Made by a program: the position numbers and the translations under genes
The notes under the pieces: model-generated
Seen by the model: only the letters and a program-made list of their open reading frames with translations
What the model was told of the DNA's origin: nothing
The model's database searches: none
NCBI RefSeq assembly: GCF_900496995.4
Contig: NC_044018.1
Span: 8,704,501 to 8,768,500 of the forward strand
From: Aquila chrysaetos chrysaetos
Lineage: Eukaryota; Chordata; Aves; Accipitriformes; Accipitridae
Reading direction: 5' to 3'
Length of the DNA: 64,000 nucleotides
Part shown: positions 1 through 12,514 of the stretch, one piece after another
Position numbering within the stretch: position 1 is the first letter of the stretch
How the letters are laid out: each line of letters opens with the position of its first letter

Positions 1-60
1 CAGTGACATTTGGTTTAATCATCTTTTTGATCCAATTTGGTTTCATTTTATCTGGCTGCA

Positions 61-293
61 GATGCACAGACAGGGTACATGACAAAAGAGAATCAGAACC
101 ATGAACACTTTTTTCTAAGATGCACAGACAGGGTACATGACAAAAGAGAATCAGAACCATGAACACTTTTTTCTAAGATGCACAGACAGGGTACATGACA
201 AAAGAGAATCAGAACCATGAACACTTTTTTCTAAGATGCACAGACAGGGTACATGACAAAAGAGAATCAGAACCATGAACACTTTTTTTCTAA
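61..293. repeat. Minisatellite, four tandem 58-bp units
   Basis: Four head-to-tail copies of a 58-bp unit begin at 61, 119, 177 and 235. Each starts GATGCACAGACAGGG and ends in a T-run followed by CTAA. The units are essentially identical; the last carries one extra T in the T-run. Such identity between copies suggests recent expansion or ongoing homogenisation. Because 58 is not a multiple of three, the minus-strand open frame across it reads the unit in shifting frames and is not a real protein. Confidence 0.97.
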
Positions 294-3200
294 TTAGCCT
301 AGTCACAGGATTATCACATTTGGAAAAAAAAAGGGGGGGATTTACATACCCCAGATTTGGCAACACCATGGCAGAAAAAATGACGAGTGATTGACCTGAG
401 CGTTAGCTTGAAAGAAGACCTGGGAATCAGATCGCATTAGAGCAATATAATTGAGAGCTTACCGGAGGGGAGATACGGCTGGGAGCAGTTCAGCTCTGGC
501 TGGGTCCACACTGCAAACACTAGACAGTGTGACCTTTTGTTACAGGTCTGCCTGACAATTTATGGCACTGAAATCAAAATGAGGTGCAGGGAGAGACAGT
601 AGACCAGCTTTTAAAATGACTGGGATAGAAAAGATGCTTGGACTGCAGAAAGAATAGTACATTGGCACAAAATTCTCTGGATTTGAACAGGAGGAGGTGA
701 CAGGTACAGGAGTCTGTGTTACGCATACTGGGGTGCGTGTGTATGTGCATGCCCAGTTTCGAGGTATTATCATTTTGAGAACAGGGGCAATATTTTAGTA
801 GGCTTTGGTCCTTCTGGCACTTAATTCAATCTGAAATTGCCTTTTAGACACACTTTTTGCCTGAGTTGAAATTTCCAATTTATCTTATTTAGTTTATGTA
901 AATTATGAACATTACTTTTAAGACACATACATTGATGTTTATGAGAGTGCCAAGATTTTTCTCTCATAAATGAGCCAAAAATGTCTTATATAAATTCTGT
1001 GCTGTAGATTAGCTATTACAATTGCAAGATCAAAATTATTCTTGGAGGTGATAGCTAACACAGCAGCCAAAGACCTTTTTCTGTTCTGTTTTTTTTTTTT
1101 TCTTACCAATTATAATACTTAATAGAGGAAGTCAACATGTTCCTACCGCTGCAGAAAATGGATTACTGAAAAAATTCACAGCTTTCGTATGTTTAGGGAC
1201 TTGAGCTTAGAAGCATGAGTTCTTGTAGTTTTTCTTTGAGCTTTTTTTTTTTTTTAATTTAAATAAAACTCTTCAAACTCCTACAATACCATGTAATTGT
1301 AAAATAGAGTCTGATCCTGCAGAACATTTCAGGTGGAATTCATTTCATCTGAGTTTAGCTGCCCGGTGAGTCATCTACAGTCAACAGAAATATAGGTGTG
1401 TGGTTCATTTCATAAGATAGGTGTCTAGGATAAACACGATGGATTAGATTCTGGAGGTGCTCTGGGGTGCACCTAATCTGCACAGGTTTCTCTTCAGGGG
1501 AAGCCGGAGGATGGAGGGGGAAATTCCCAAATTTTAGTGAGGATATGGCTGTGGCCAGTGCCCAGCCCTGAGACTGTGAAGAACTTGTGGGTCCTATGAC
1601 TTAGGTACAGCTGCTGACTCTTCATTATCTCTAGATGGAACATAAATATAGTCCATTGAGAGACTAAATGTCTGAATGCTGAAGGTGGCTGTAGTGGCCA
1701 TGTTTTGCTGCTGGATGTAAGCGATGATTCCTTCCAATTCCTTCCCTGCTCTTGTGGTTCTTATCTTGCAGTTTATTGCATGTTTCTAGTCCAGTGCAGA
1801 GAAGCTCCATGTGAAGTGGTGTGGGGTCTTCTCAATGAATGACCATGTTTGCTTAGCCTCATCCTATATGATGGGAGCATGTGTACATTTATGTCTGCCC
1901 ATTCTATGTGCTGTATGTGCTTTATTTATGTGTGTGTGTAGGGGCAAGTAAATGTACCCTTGGCAAACAGAGGACAGAGATATTGGGCAATGATTTGATT
2001 GGCTCCAAACATACCTTCAGGGAAAGAGAAATATGAAGGCTTTACAAGTCTGCCTATGAATCTGAGGAATTTCTAGGATTACGCATGGGAAAGCCAAAAA
2101 TATCCTCTTAGAGGGGGCCAAATATCTACAGCTTTGACAGCATGCTCAGGGGAGTCTAATGGAAATTGAATGGCCGTGAGCTTTGGGTAAGCCTGTAGGG
2201 AAATACATGTTCGGTGGCAGGAACCTAGCCTTACTTTTCGTATGTCCCCCCTCCCCTTAATAGCACTTTCCTTCTTAGTTGCCGCATTGTAATTTGACAA
2301 TCCCAGAGTGTCTGGAGATTAAGCTGACTGTTGGGTTGTGGAGTAGATCGCCAGAGCTCTGGTAATAAAACTGCATTAACCTCCTACTTGTGTGTTGTGC
2401 CTGGATTTACTACTACAAGACAATACACCTATCAGCCTATTAAGGCCTTCTTTGGTCCTACCTTCATGGCAGCACAGACGAAACAAAATTCACCTGTACC
2501 TCAGCCTACTCCATCCTCATTGTTTCTCCTGATGAAAGCAAAAAGGCTTCAGCTTTTTCTTTGCAAAAGAGAAGGTCTCAGCATGCCTCTAGCTGTAGCT
2601 CTGAGAGTTCCTTCAAACTGCCGTGAGGCCTTTCACAACATATGTTTGGAAAAAAATTAAATAACCCCAGGAGATGTTTTTTTCTTTATCCTTCAAGTAG
2701 GCACAGGGCTAAGCTTGCTTTGTGTCAATGACATTGCAAAGCAGTTTGTACTTCATAAAACTAATAGTTAATGCAGATGCTAGTAGTAGGAGACTGCTTT
2801 TGCAAACACAACTTTCAAACAATGCATCCTGCTGAACACAGGCTTTAATAATAGAGTGCCTAGATGGCCAGCTGTCTGTCAAATTTCTCTCTCTGCATGC
2901 TGTAATAAACTCATTCTCTTTGGTGACAGGCCAGGGAAGTTAGGGTTGTGCTCTGCATCTGTACCTGGCCCGAATTGCAGTGGGACAGTTTCTTAAAAGA
3001 AGTACTTTTTCTAAGTCTCAAGCTGTGTTAGAAGGAGAGAAGGGTTCTTAAAATCCTTATGAAATTGAAGAAGGTGCTATACCTTTTTCTGGAGGGATTA
3101 GAGCTGTAGCTTTACACAGTCGTCTTGCAATTTTATTTTTAGCTTCGGTCATGGTCTGTTTTCAACTTGAATGTCCCAGTCAGTAAACAGGACGCTTGCA

Positions 3201-5779
3201 AAATTTGGCATCAGAGTGCAAGCTGGAAATTTTTTTCCAGGAGTTCGTACTTTCAACAGCTTGCCTGGACCACAGTCATATGAACTCTCCCTGTTATTCA
3301 GCTCTGGGGAAAAAAAAATACCCAGGAATGTCTGCTTTTATTTCAGAATGCAGGATTGTTTCGTATGGATTTAGCAGCAGTCCAAAGCAGCTGCTTTCCA
3401 TGGTGCACAAATAACACCTAGCTACCTTTTCTTTTCAGCTTTGTTACAGGCTACTTTAGAAACTGATTAAAAGGCATTTTTAAATGCACACCTCTAATTA
3501 TCAAAACGCGTTCATAATCGTCAACCAAAATCATCAGCAAGTATGGAGAGATAGTAGGGGACTAAGGAAATCCAGCACGAACCCACCGAGATACAGGAAT
3601 AGTTTCAGGCTCCCAGTTGCTCTCCTTACTGGGGCAAGTGGGGAGCAGAAGCAGGCGGTAACCCTGGTCTGGCATCTCTCAACCAGTTGCTCTACTCTGG
3701 GGCTAATACAAAAGGTGCTCTTATTGCCACCTGGGAGGTGGTCACCCCCGTGCGCTTGCCAATAAGCTGGCTGGCATTAAGTCTGTTTTGCACTGCTGGA
3801 GTTGCACAAAGGAGCTTTAAGAGGCCGGTCAGTCAAAACCTTCCACCTGTAGTGCTGGGAGCTGGCACCTGGTGAATTCAGCACGGGCAGGGCGCTGCTC
3901 TAGTAACCTCTGCTTGGTAGAGGTACGGCGTAGGAAGAGGCTGCAGCACATACGCTGCCTGAGCATCAGCCTCAGCCCTGCCTGGGAGAGGCTGTTTGCA
4001 TCTGGCAAGGTGCCCCGTTGGTGTATTTTATGTTCAGCACTGGAATGGTACACAGTCATTGCATCAATCATATATTTTATACCAATGACCTTAATAAACA
4101 ACTGCTGTATGTATTGTGTCTCCCATAAATACATTTCTATAATTTTAGTGGAGACCTTCACACTTAAATGGTATAACATTTTTTACAGTTAATCAGTGAG
4201 CATAAACAACCAATGCAGTACTGTGTACGTGTAATGAATACAAAGCTCAGTCTCACATGTGAAAAAAAATTCCACTCCCCCCCCCATTTAGTAATTCAAA
4301 ACTCTCCAGATATAATAATCAAAATGCCAGTTCTGTTCCTACCTGCCATATCCTCAAGTGCTTCCCTTGCTACATTTCCTCAGTATGTTGCATAGACATG
4401 ACAGAAAATTGATCTAGGCAACCATTTATCGATTTACTTTCTGGTATGAAAAATTGTGTATTAACCTGAACTGAACTGGTTTGTCGTTCCCTTCCTTCTC
4501 GCTCTGACATTCCAGAGAGAGGAAAGCCCTCTCTTGGGAAAAGAGATCCCTAAATTACCATGATACGTCATTTATTTGTCATTCTTTATCCTGATTTTCT
4601 ACTGTGTTTGCGTGAAAATGCTGACCAGTGTCAAGCCTGATTATGGAGTGGTGGGAATTTCAAAACAAGTAACACTCAATTAGAGTCTGAATGATAGAAA
4701 GACTCTAGAGTGACTACAGTCCAGACATGGGAGAAACCACATGGAAGAATATCTTCTATGCTCCAAAAGAGGACAAAGACCTTAGTTGGAACATACAATT
4801 TATTACACATCAGGAGCTACAGCCATAAGACATGATTCCTTAAGGAATTAGGCTTTATTAGTTTTAGTGTTCATAATATTAATAACTGACATTAAAGACA
4901 ATTGTTAATTATTAAATTAGATTAATAAATAATAAATAATCTCATGAAATGGTGTTTCTTGGAAGACGTAGGTTCTGTAGCCTAAGGGAACTATTTGTCG
5001 AAGTCACACATACGGATAAAAATGGGGAAAAGTTGAATTAAATTGGGTTTTGACTGTTTTTTTTGAGATGACCCTTTAATTGAAAATAACATATGGGCAA
5101 TTAACCTTAGGAGCATGGAAGATTTAATTGATGTGAAACCCACATAACGTCAAAGTTTTTGGTACATTTTTGGCTGCTCTTTATGCTCCTGACTACAATC
5201 AACCTATATTAAAGCTGTCTCTGACAGACTTTAAGACTTCTGAGAATAATTCAGACCTTGGCCATTTTAAGATGACTCAAAGCGGCCAGGGAGGTGTGTT
5301 GAGAGACACGAAGAAGGTTCTTGTTGACACAGGACACCCCTCGGGTGGTGCAGGTGGGATCACCGACTCTAGGCCACCTTGTAACCTCAAAGGAGAAGCA
5401 TGTGTTGCAAGACAAGGTGGAGCACATAGCTTTGCTGCTTTGGACAGTGTGACCTAAAAGAGTTTTCAAGTTGTTTTAAATGTACATCTGGTGCCCTTTC
5501 AGTAGACCTTGGGCTTGGGAAGAGAAAAATACATGAGTCACTGTTGCCCGTTTTTCTCTTTAGCTGTGTGGAGCGTAGGCAACTGCATCATGCTCAAACC
5601 CACCACCTTTCTCTTCAGTACTGCTGGTATGTGTCCAAGACAGAACTTCCTCGCTGTGGTTCCCCCTGAAGAATAATGAGTTTCACAGATATGAAACCAT
5701 AATGGATGAGTCTTTCTGGTTTGCCACTATGGGTGCTTAAAATAAATCGGTCTCTAAAAGGTAGAGGAAACAAAAGCTT
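294..5779. other. Non-coding stretch, no gene seen
   Basis: Mostly AT-rich unique DNA. It holds poly-T runs at about 1089-1101 and 1242-1255, a GC-richer block at about 3560-4030, a C-run near 4279-4287 and a very AT-rich patch at 4860-4940. Short open frames occur on both strands (for example 2331-2660, 3829-4179 and 5170-5457). None has a recognisable domain, convincing splice context or low-complexity-free protein character, so I do not call them genes. Confidence 0.7.
3560..4030. other. GC-richer block of unknown nature
   Basis: This roughly 470-bp block is visibly richer in G and C than its flanks and open in more than one frame on both strands. I recognise neither a repeat family nor a protein domain. 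It could be an old degraded repeat, an unrecognised exon cluster or simply local composition. Its edges are approximate. Confidence 0.35.
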
Positions 5780-5834
5780 GATTCTCATCTGATGTAAATT
5801 GACGCAACTCCATGGAAATAAATGGAGCTCTGCC
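5780..5834. repeat. Fragment of ancient palindromic amniote-type repeat
   Basis: The stretch has the arrangement of an old dispersed hairpin repeat: a TCATCTGATGTAAATTG-type arm, then ACTCCAT, a short loop and ATGGAGCT. The inner arms are complementary apart from one mismatch. From memory this resembles a palindromic (MITE- or SINE-like) repeat common in turtles, crocodiles and birds. The family name is not certain. Confidence 0.4.
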
Positions 5835-6170
5835 AAGCTCTACAAAAAGACAATATTGTCTAAGCTCTATGCTTATTCCAATCTGCTTGCAAATGTACAA
5901 AGAAAGAGAAAAAGAACTCTTACATGTCCTTTAAAAGAAATGCTATTTAAAAATATTAAAGGAACCTCATGAAATCGGGGGAATTGTAAATCTAGGTTAG
6001 TTTATAAGCACAAAATGTTAATTTCCTTAAAGTATTAGGGATTTCTTACTATAACTATTATTCTTTACATGGCACATAATATAATTATGTATATTACAGT
6101 AATTATTATTAGCTATTATGCTGTACATAGTATTATAATAACTTCCAAAAGGAAAAGACTTGCAAGCAAC
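5835..6170. other. AT-rich non-coding stretch
   Basis: Very AT-rich DNA, especially 6041-6140, which is dominated by ATTATTA-like strings with small AT palindromes. No gene or clear repeat family is seen. Confidence 0.7.
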
Positions 6171-6255
6171 AGATCTGGAAACAGAGGCACTGAGCTGGCA
6201 TAACCAGCCCAAGAACACAGAGCAGATCGTTGACAGAGTTGGGAGTAGGAAAGTG
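6171..6255 (+). repeat. MIR/CORE-SINE-like fragment
   Basis: The segment keeps, in order, the landmarks of the MIR/CORE-SINE or L2-type 3' half. These are CAGATCTGGAAACAGAGGCA (family form: cagat-gaggaaactgaggca), then AGCCCAAGAACACAGAGC (family form: gcccaaggtcacacagc), then ACAGAGTTGGGAGTAGGA (family form: gcagagctgggattcga). It is strongly diverged and truncated, as expected for a repeat inserted before the bird radiation. The plus-strand orientation follows the order of these landmarks. Confidence 0.65.
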
Positions 6256-9092
6256 TCCCCTGGCTGCTGGGCTAGTGATGCTTCATACAGAAGTGTTACT
6301 GTAATAATAATAAATAGAGGTGGGATATACGCCTTTGGCTCTGGGAGAGGATTATTTTCCTTGGAAAGGTGAACATCACCTTTAGTACAGTAACTTTTTC
6401 ACAAGGCAAACGTATCTAATTAAGTTAAGTGATTGTCAAGTGTATTTTAAGTTTAACAAAGCTCACATCATATTTTATTTCCCTTTTACATTCTGTACAG
6501 TAATTGTGTAAAGTGCATGATTTACTGTGGCAGCATTATTCAAACTTAATTACAGTGTTAAGAAGCAACCATAACTTGAAAGAAAATAGCTACACTGCTG
6601 TGGGGATCTACATGGCAGTTTTGTTTTTAAAAAAATATTTTTCTTTTGTAAAGAAAATAAATTGTGTAGAAAACTTTTTGGCTCCTGAAATCACATTTAA
6701 GATAAACTTTCAGTAGGCTTCTTAAAGGATTGAAACAGCTACTTTGTCAAGGGATTTTAGATCTTTCTTTCTTTATATCCATCTTGTGATTCATCCCTAT
6801 ATATACACCAGATGTTGTCTGGTCCTTAGGGGTATATTCTCTTATATGTAGGGCTGAATCCTAAGAAGGAAATAAAAGGATTTAAAATATTATTATATAG
6901 CAATAGCAAGATGTCTCTGGTGGATCAATATGTCTGCTACCGAGAATACATAGTAGAGACCACTCATTCAAAGTACCACTTTTATACCAACGAGGGAGAT
7001 AGCCAAGGAGTTTTTACCCACATTTCTTTTCCTCTTAATAAATGAATTAACTGTTTATTTATGGCATTTTAGGAGTCCTTCTCCTTAGACTTCTAAAGTC
7101 TGCACTCCTAGTAAATGATAGATGCTAGGGTCTTGTTTATATTTTGCAGGGCAGACATTAAAGGGAAGACCAAGACATGGTTCTTGCTCCAGACCCAGAA
7201 GTGAATTTTCAGTCTTTAACATCTTTGGTGCTTAAAATCAATGAAGCATCAGCAAACTTCGGATTTTTGTGGAAAGGAGAGGTTCCTTGTGATTTCAAAA
7301 GACCATTTATTTTCCAGGTATACTGAGCGAGATGCTTATGGCTGAGATAAAGTATAGGCTGCAGAGCCATCTACAGTTTACAGGCACCGATCATACAAAA
7401 GTCAGGACCTTTGTTGCACCTTTCAGATTGCCATCTGCAGGTATCATTTATTAAATCTTTAATGACACAGAGGTGTAGATGACTTCCTTAATGAGGCCTG
7501 TGTTGATAATTAGTGGCAATGAGATCTTGGTAGCAGGATATAGTTACTAATGCTTCCTCTTAATTTCATTTTGTTGGGATCTAGGGTGCTGGAAAAATAT
7601 TCTGGGGTGAATATCCTTTTTGCCCCTGTGCAAAAAAATCCCCCAGTTTAGGTCAGAATCATATATCTGCAAAAGGCCATAAAATTCACTTTTTGATCTG
7701 TGCTGTGTTCATCTCCCATAGTTTTCTACCTGCCTGTTTCTGTGAACAGACAAAAAATCTATACTAGTGCATATACAGTGCATTACATGCACTTTCTTGA
7801 TATAATTAGTTTAGTCTCTTTTGGCTTGAGAGAACTTTTTCCCTTGAACAAAATTGATTTTTTAAGTTATCTGATTTGTATTTAATAGTGTATTCAAATC
7901 TCTTCCTCCAGAATCCATAGACCATCTTGCCTGACCTACATCAACAATGAATTTCTCAGAATACATTAATCAAATACAGTTTCCTTGAATTTTGTGCATT
8001 TTTCTCCTTCATTTCAAAAACAAATGACATTTGGTCTATTTTTCCATTCAGCTGAAAGTCAAGTTCTCAATTTCTCTGTTAGCTTAAAAGCTGAAAGTGC
8101 AGCATAATAGCATTATATAGGGAGCAGTTCAATATGCATACACCGATGTGTACCTTTTATGTGTGTGTGCGTCATCACACCTGTAGTCTAATTATGGTGG
8201 TAAAACAAACATTAAAGTGAAACCCATAGGTGTTTTCTTGCAGAATTTAAGGTCATTTGTGTACTTGGCAAAGAGGCTTATATTCCAAAATCCACAAGGG
8301 AGTCTCCACTGCCAGGATTCAGCAACCACAGGCTCCTGCTGACGCTTCAAAATATTGCATTTAAAATAAAGGTTAATGCTTTTTTACCCACCAAATAACA
8401 CTTTTTTTTTCCCCACCAGTGCTCATGTAAAATGCATAGGACTCAGATCCTCAGCTGCTGCTGCCTGGAAAAGTGCCACTGGGTTCAGAGGAGCTGGGTG
8501 TGTATGCATCATTTGAAAATCAGTCTCCGCAGTGGAGACGGTGATGGCAACTGCCACATGAGCATTGCAGAAGGGGTTCCATTCCAGACCTCTGTTTTTG
8601 ATCACTCTTTCCCATGGCGTTCCCAAAATGTGGTTGGGATTCCAGTCACTTGCCTTTAGCTGTCCAAAGCTTAGGAGTTAAGTCTAAGTTGCTTGTCTAG
8701 CTTACTCGTGGAGTCACTGAGGAGAGGCAGGGACTTTCAGAGGGTGGAGGGCAAGTAGACATTTGACAGAAGTGAAATGAACTGCCTTCTGGTGTTGCCA
8801 GTCCCTCTCCTTTAGCTATTGAGGAACCCAGACAAGTAGTTTGAACAGGATCTCCAAATCTTTAAGCAACTTAAGTGAGATGAATCCCATTCTCTGTATC
8901 ACCCTCATTTATCTCCTAGCATTTACTTATAAAATACTTGCATGTAAAAAGCATTTTCATGTAAAGAGGAGTCAATTAGGATGAAAAATCCATTTGTTGT
9001 CCTCACAGAATAAAGCTCTTCAGCCTAGTAGTTTTTCCCTATATGCTCAAGACCCTATTCCTCTGATCCCTGCAGGTTATTTGGTCCAGCAA
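6256..9092. other. Non-coding stretch, no gene seen
   Basis: AT-rich unique sequence. No homologous domain, recognisable repeat or extended open frame is seen. At about 8430-8660 frames are open on both strands, but neither resembles a known protein. A short TG-rich tract lies at about 8160-8170. Confidence 0.65.
9088..9092 (+). repeat. 5' target-site duplication (AGCAA) of solo LTR A1
   Basis: AGCAA lies immediately before the TG that opens LTR A1 and is repeated exactly at 9678-9682, just after its terminal CA. A 5-bp duplication is the footprint of retroviral integration and fixes both ends of the element. Confidence 0.85.
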
Positions 9093-9677
9093 TGTATTGG
9101 TTTTAGCTGGGATGGAGTTGAATTTCTTCATAGCAGCTTTTACAGTGTTGTGTTTTGGATTTGTGCTGAAAACAGTGTTGATAAAGTGGGGATGTTTTAG
9201 TAATTGCTGAGCAGTGCTCACACAGCGTCAAGGCCTTTTCTGCTTCTCCCCCCGCCCCACCAGCGAGCAGGCTGGGGGGGCACAAGGAGCTGGGAGGGGA
9301 CACAGCCGGGACAGCTGACCCCAACTGACCAAAGGGACATTCCAGACCATACGACGTCATGCTCAGCAAATAAAACTAGTATGGGGGGTGTGTGTGGGGG
9401 CATGCGTATGTGTGAAGGTTGGCTGGGGCTGCCATTATTCAGGGATTGGCTGGGCGGTGGTAAGCAATTGGGTTTTTTTGAATCACTTGTTTTTCTTGGT
9501 TTTGTTTCTTTTTTTCTTTATTTGTTGTTTTTGTTTGTTTGTTTTTAATTATTAAACTGTCTTTATCTCAACTCATGAGATTTCTCACTTTTACCCTTCC
9601 GATTCTCTCCCCCATCCCACTGCAGGGGAGTGAGAGAGTGGCTGTGCTTGACTGCCTACCAGGATTAAACCATGACA
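9093..9677 (+). mobile_element. Solo LTR A1 of an avian endogenous retrovirus
   Basis: This 585-bp non-coding element begins TGTATTGG and ends CATGACA, so it has TG...CA termini. It is flanked by perfect 5-bp direct repeats (AGCAA). It is clearly homologous to the element at 17605-18207 along its whole length. Shared blocks are GGGAGGGGACACAGCC, a CCAAAGGGA-centred block, and a T-rich region ending in ATTATTAAACTG. Its TATA region is decayed to AATAAAAC near 9369-9376, while the other copy has TATATAAA. No retroviral internal region, primer-binding site or polypurine tract adjoins it, so it is a solo LTR left by recombination between two LTRs. The 5-bp duplication fits an ERVL-like or related class; that class assignment is inference. 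Confidence 0.87.
9551..9556 (+). promoter_or_regulatory. Polyadenylation signal variant ATTAAA in LTR A1
   Basis: The hexamer ATTAAA follows the T-rich stretch and is conserved in the sister LTR at 18074-18079. It probably marks the end of the R region. Position and conservation are the only evidence. Confidence 0.45.
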
Positions 9678-9682
9678 AGCAA
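9678..9682 (+). repeat. 3' target-site duplication (AGCAA) of solo LTR A1
   Basis: Exact copy of 9088-9092, directly after the terminal CA of the LTR. Confidence 0.85.
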
Positions 9683-12489
9683 CAAACTCATCTCCTTCCT
9701 GGTATTTCTCCAATGGATCAAGAGATTCCAGAGTTGGAGTCTTACTAAAGCATTTAAAAAATAAGCATCTGAAAGTATGAGAAACCATTAGCCCCTAAGC
9801 ACACATTCATAGAAGCCTCTCCACAAGTACTCTGAATTTCAGGAGCACTGAGTAGTTGCTACTGTCATGAACTGGATGTTGTGTAGTTGGCCAAGCTGTA
9901 CTGGCTTCATAGTGGTACATACCAGCTGGTCTCCACTGGAGGAGATGTGGACCTCTGTGCAACTAACACTGGAAAGGCAATCCCAAGAGAAGTTGAAGAC
10001 TGCTCTCCATTATCTACTGGCACATTCTTCAGAGTGGCTTAGAGGAAAGTAACTTCTTACCTGACTAAGAGGTGCAGAGAAGGAACATTGTTTAAGCTTC
10101 TTCAGTCAAAGAGATTGCAGTGCCTCCACTTTTCATCCTTGAAACGTAGAGAAGGCACCAAACTCTCTGCATCCACATTGTGCTCCTGTAAAAAGGGACA
10201 TAGAAAATGCCCTAGATCATCTGGAGGAGAAAGTTAAAGGCAAATGAAACTGACAACCTTATTCACTTAATATGCAAGGTAATTCAGCGGGTGTTGAATT
10301 CATTTGAATAGATATGATGCAGTGTAGACACCTGCTGCAACTGCACCTTGCATCCTTGTTACATGAGTGATTTCTCCCAGTGAGAGCCAAGAACATGCTT
10401 CAAAACCCTCTGCTTTGAAGTAGCAGTGATATGAGGCTCCAATATGCAAGTATTTCTTGTTGAGGAAATATCTTATCATATTTAAAATGCTTTGATGAGT
10501 AGAAGCAAAGCTTAGAGTGTTGTCATTGTCATCTGTAGGGCTGACATTTACATCAAGGTAATGGGTTCCATTCCTTGTCATGGGGTACATGTGCAGGATT
10601 CAGGATTAACTAGGTTTACATTTGACTTCTTTGTGTCAGATCAGGTTATCAAGCTGGTTTCTCTTTCTTCTTGCTTTTTGTCTCTGTTTACTATTAGGTG
10701 GCACTGGAGAGGGCAGATAACTTTGAGATGCCATTTGTATTGCTTCTTTGTCATTCATTCTTTTTGAGGTGGAGTGATGGCACTTCTGTTTTACAGAGGT
10801 TCAGAGGAGACAACCTGGCCACCTGAGAGCATCCATCATCTATTAGATTAGACAATGCAGTCAGTTAGTGGAGAAGAGCATTATGTGGCACATACCTCCT
10901 CGTCATGAATCTTCAAGAAGAATGAGCTGCAAAGCAGGATATGCCAAATGTAATCGGTTCACTTTTCTTGGAAATGATACTGCAAAAACCACTTCCATTT
11001 TTAGAGTTGAAGTCAGAGAATCTGAAAAATTTGATCATCAGTGTAGGCCTTCTCTTGAAAAGGAAAATTTCACCTACGTTGTAGCATCTATCAAGTTTTC
11101 TGCCAGAATGAAGTATTTATATTTAGATTCTTGAAGAAAACTCTTTCAGAAGAATCTTGGATGAAATTTTTCAGGAACTCAGTACTTGCTATGCGTCCAG
11201 AACTCTGATATCTAACTCAATTAAAAAAAATTCTAATATAGTTGTCTGAGATGGTTACAGTGAGGACACCTGTCTCTCAACATTGACTATATAAGAAGGC
11301 TAGAATATTAGCTACACAAGTTGCCTAACTTCAGATATTTAAATTATGATTCTGACATTTAAATTTGGAAATTTTATTCCCATTCAAAGCCAAGTTCAAA
11401 TGCGCACACAGTAAACCATAGAAATCTCTTTTGTTCTTATATGAAATTATTCAGCAGTATGAGAATATTGGGGTGGTGCAGATATATTTTATTCCTGTTG
11501 TTGCTGGTAAATTCACTTAGCATTAGATAAAATACTTTTCCTACTAGTATTTATGGAAGAGACTGTGGCTTTATATCTATTTCAGATGTACACTGCATGG
11601 AAATATTCCACAATTATCAAAGCATTACTAGCTATCATTTCTCCTATAGTTCGCCTGAAAGATGTTTCACGAAGTCATGGAGGAGGGGAGAAACACTTAT
11701 CCATACAGTTTGTGACTGTCAGGTTTATGTGAAAAAGATGTCTTTTGTAGTCCCTGTTACAATAAGGTAATAACAGGGAAATTTAGGGAGGGATTCAGTT
11801 TCAGTTCCTGATCCTTACACAGGCAACTTTTCTGCCAAAATAGGAGTGTCAGCTGACAGAGGATTGAGAGGATGAGAAACAAAATAGTAAAGGGCAGTTG
11901 AGGATAATGAGAAAAACACATCTCTCCAGCTGACTTCTGCTCTATCTTCCTTTCTTTCTCAGGTTGGGATGAGATAATGAGAAACCCATCCTTTGAAATC
12001 TGGGCCCTCTGCTGCATAAAAAAAAAGTGTCATGGGAGGAAATATGGCTAACAAACCCACTGAAAGATGTGTTTTTCCTTGAGTCACTTGGTTCTTGGCA
12101 GTCTGAAATACATTCTTTTTTTTTTTTTTTCTTAAGGGATGGTGGCTCGTAGGATTACTGTGTTCAGCAAAGTATGACTGAGCCAACCAACAGGACTGCA
12201 GAAAGACAAAATGGTTTTGTGTATTCATCCAACTTTGCACACCCAGCCTTGTCATAATTGAAGTGAGAGGCAGTGTAGTCTGACGGATGAATCGTGCAGC
12301 GGAGCTACTGGGGTCTAATTAGAGCTGGGGGCAGACTGCATCTGGGCAACTGTCATCCCTTTTTTTTTTTTTTTTCCTGTTGGTGGATTTTCCATTATTT
12401 TCATTATTCATAATTTATAATATGGGTGAATCAAAGGTCTTGGTCAGGACTGGAATCCTACTGTGCCTAGCGCTAATTAGATGTGCGCA

Positions 12490-12514
12490 CGTGTGTGTTT
12501 GTGTGTGTGTGTGT
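12490..12514 (+). repeat. TG-rich microsatellite
   Basis: An interrupted run of GT dinucleotides with one TTT interruption. A CACGTG hexamer overlaps its left edge. Confidence 0.9.

Noticed and set aside
151..369. Minus-strand open frame with repeated peptide
   Set aside because: It lies on the 58-bp minisatellite, and 58 is not divisible by three, so the repeat is read in changing frames. It has no coding character.
3484..4192. Several overlapping frames in the GC-richer block as exons
   Set aside because: They are open on both strands with no domain and no paired splice signals. The composition alone explains them.
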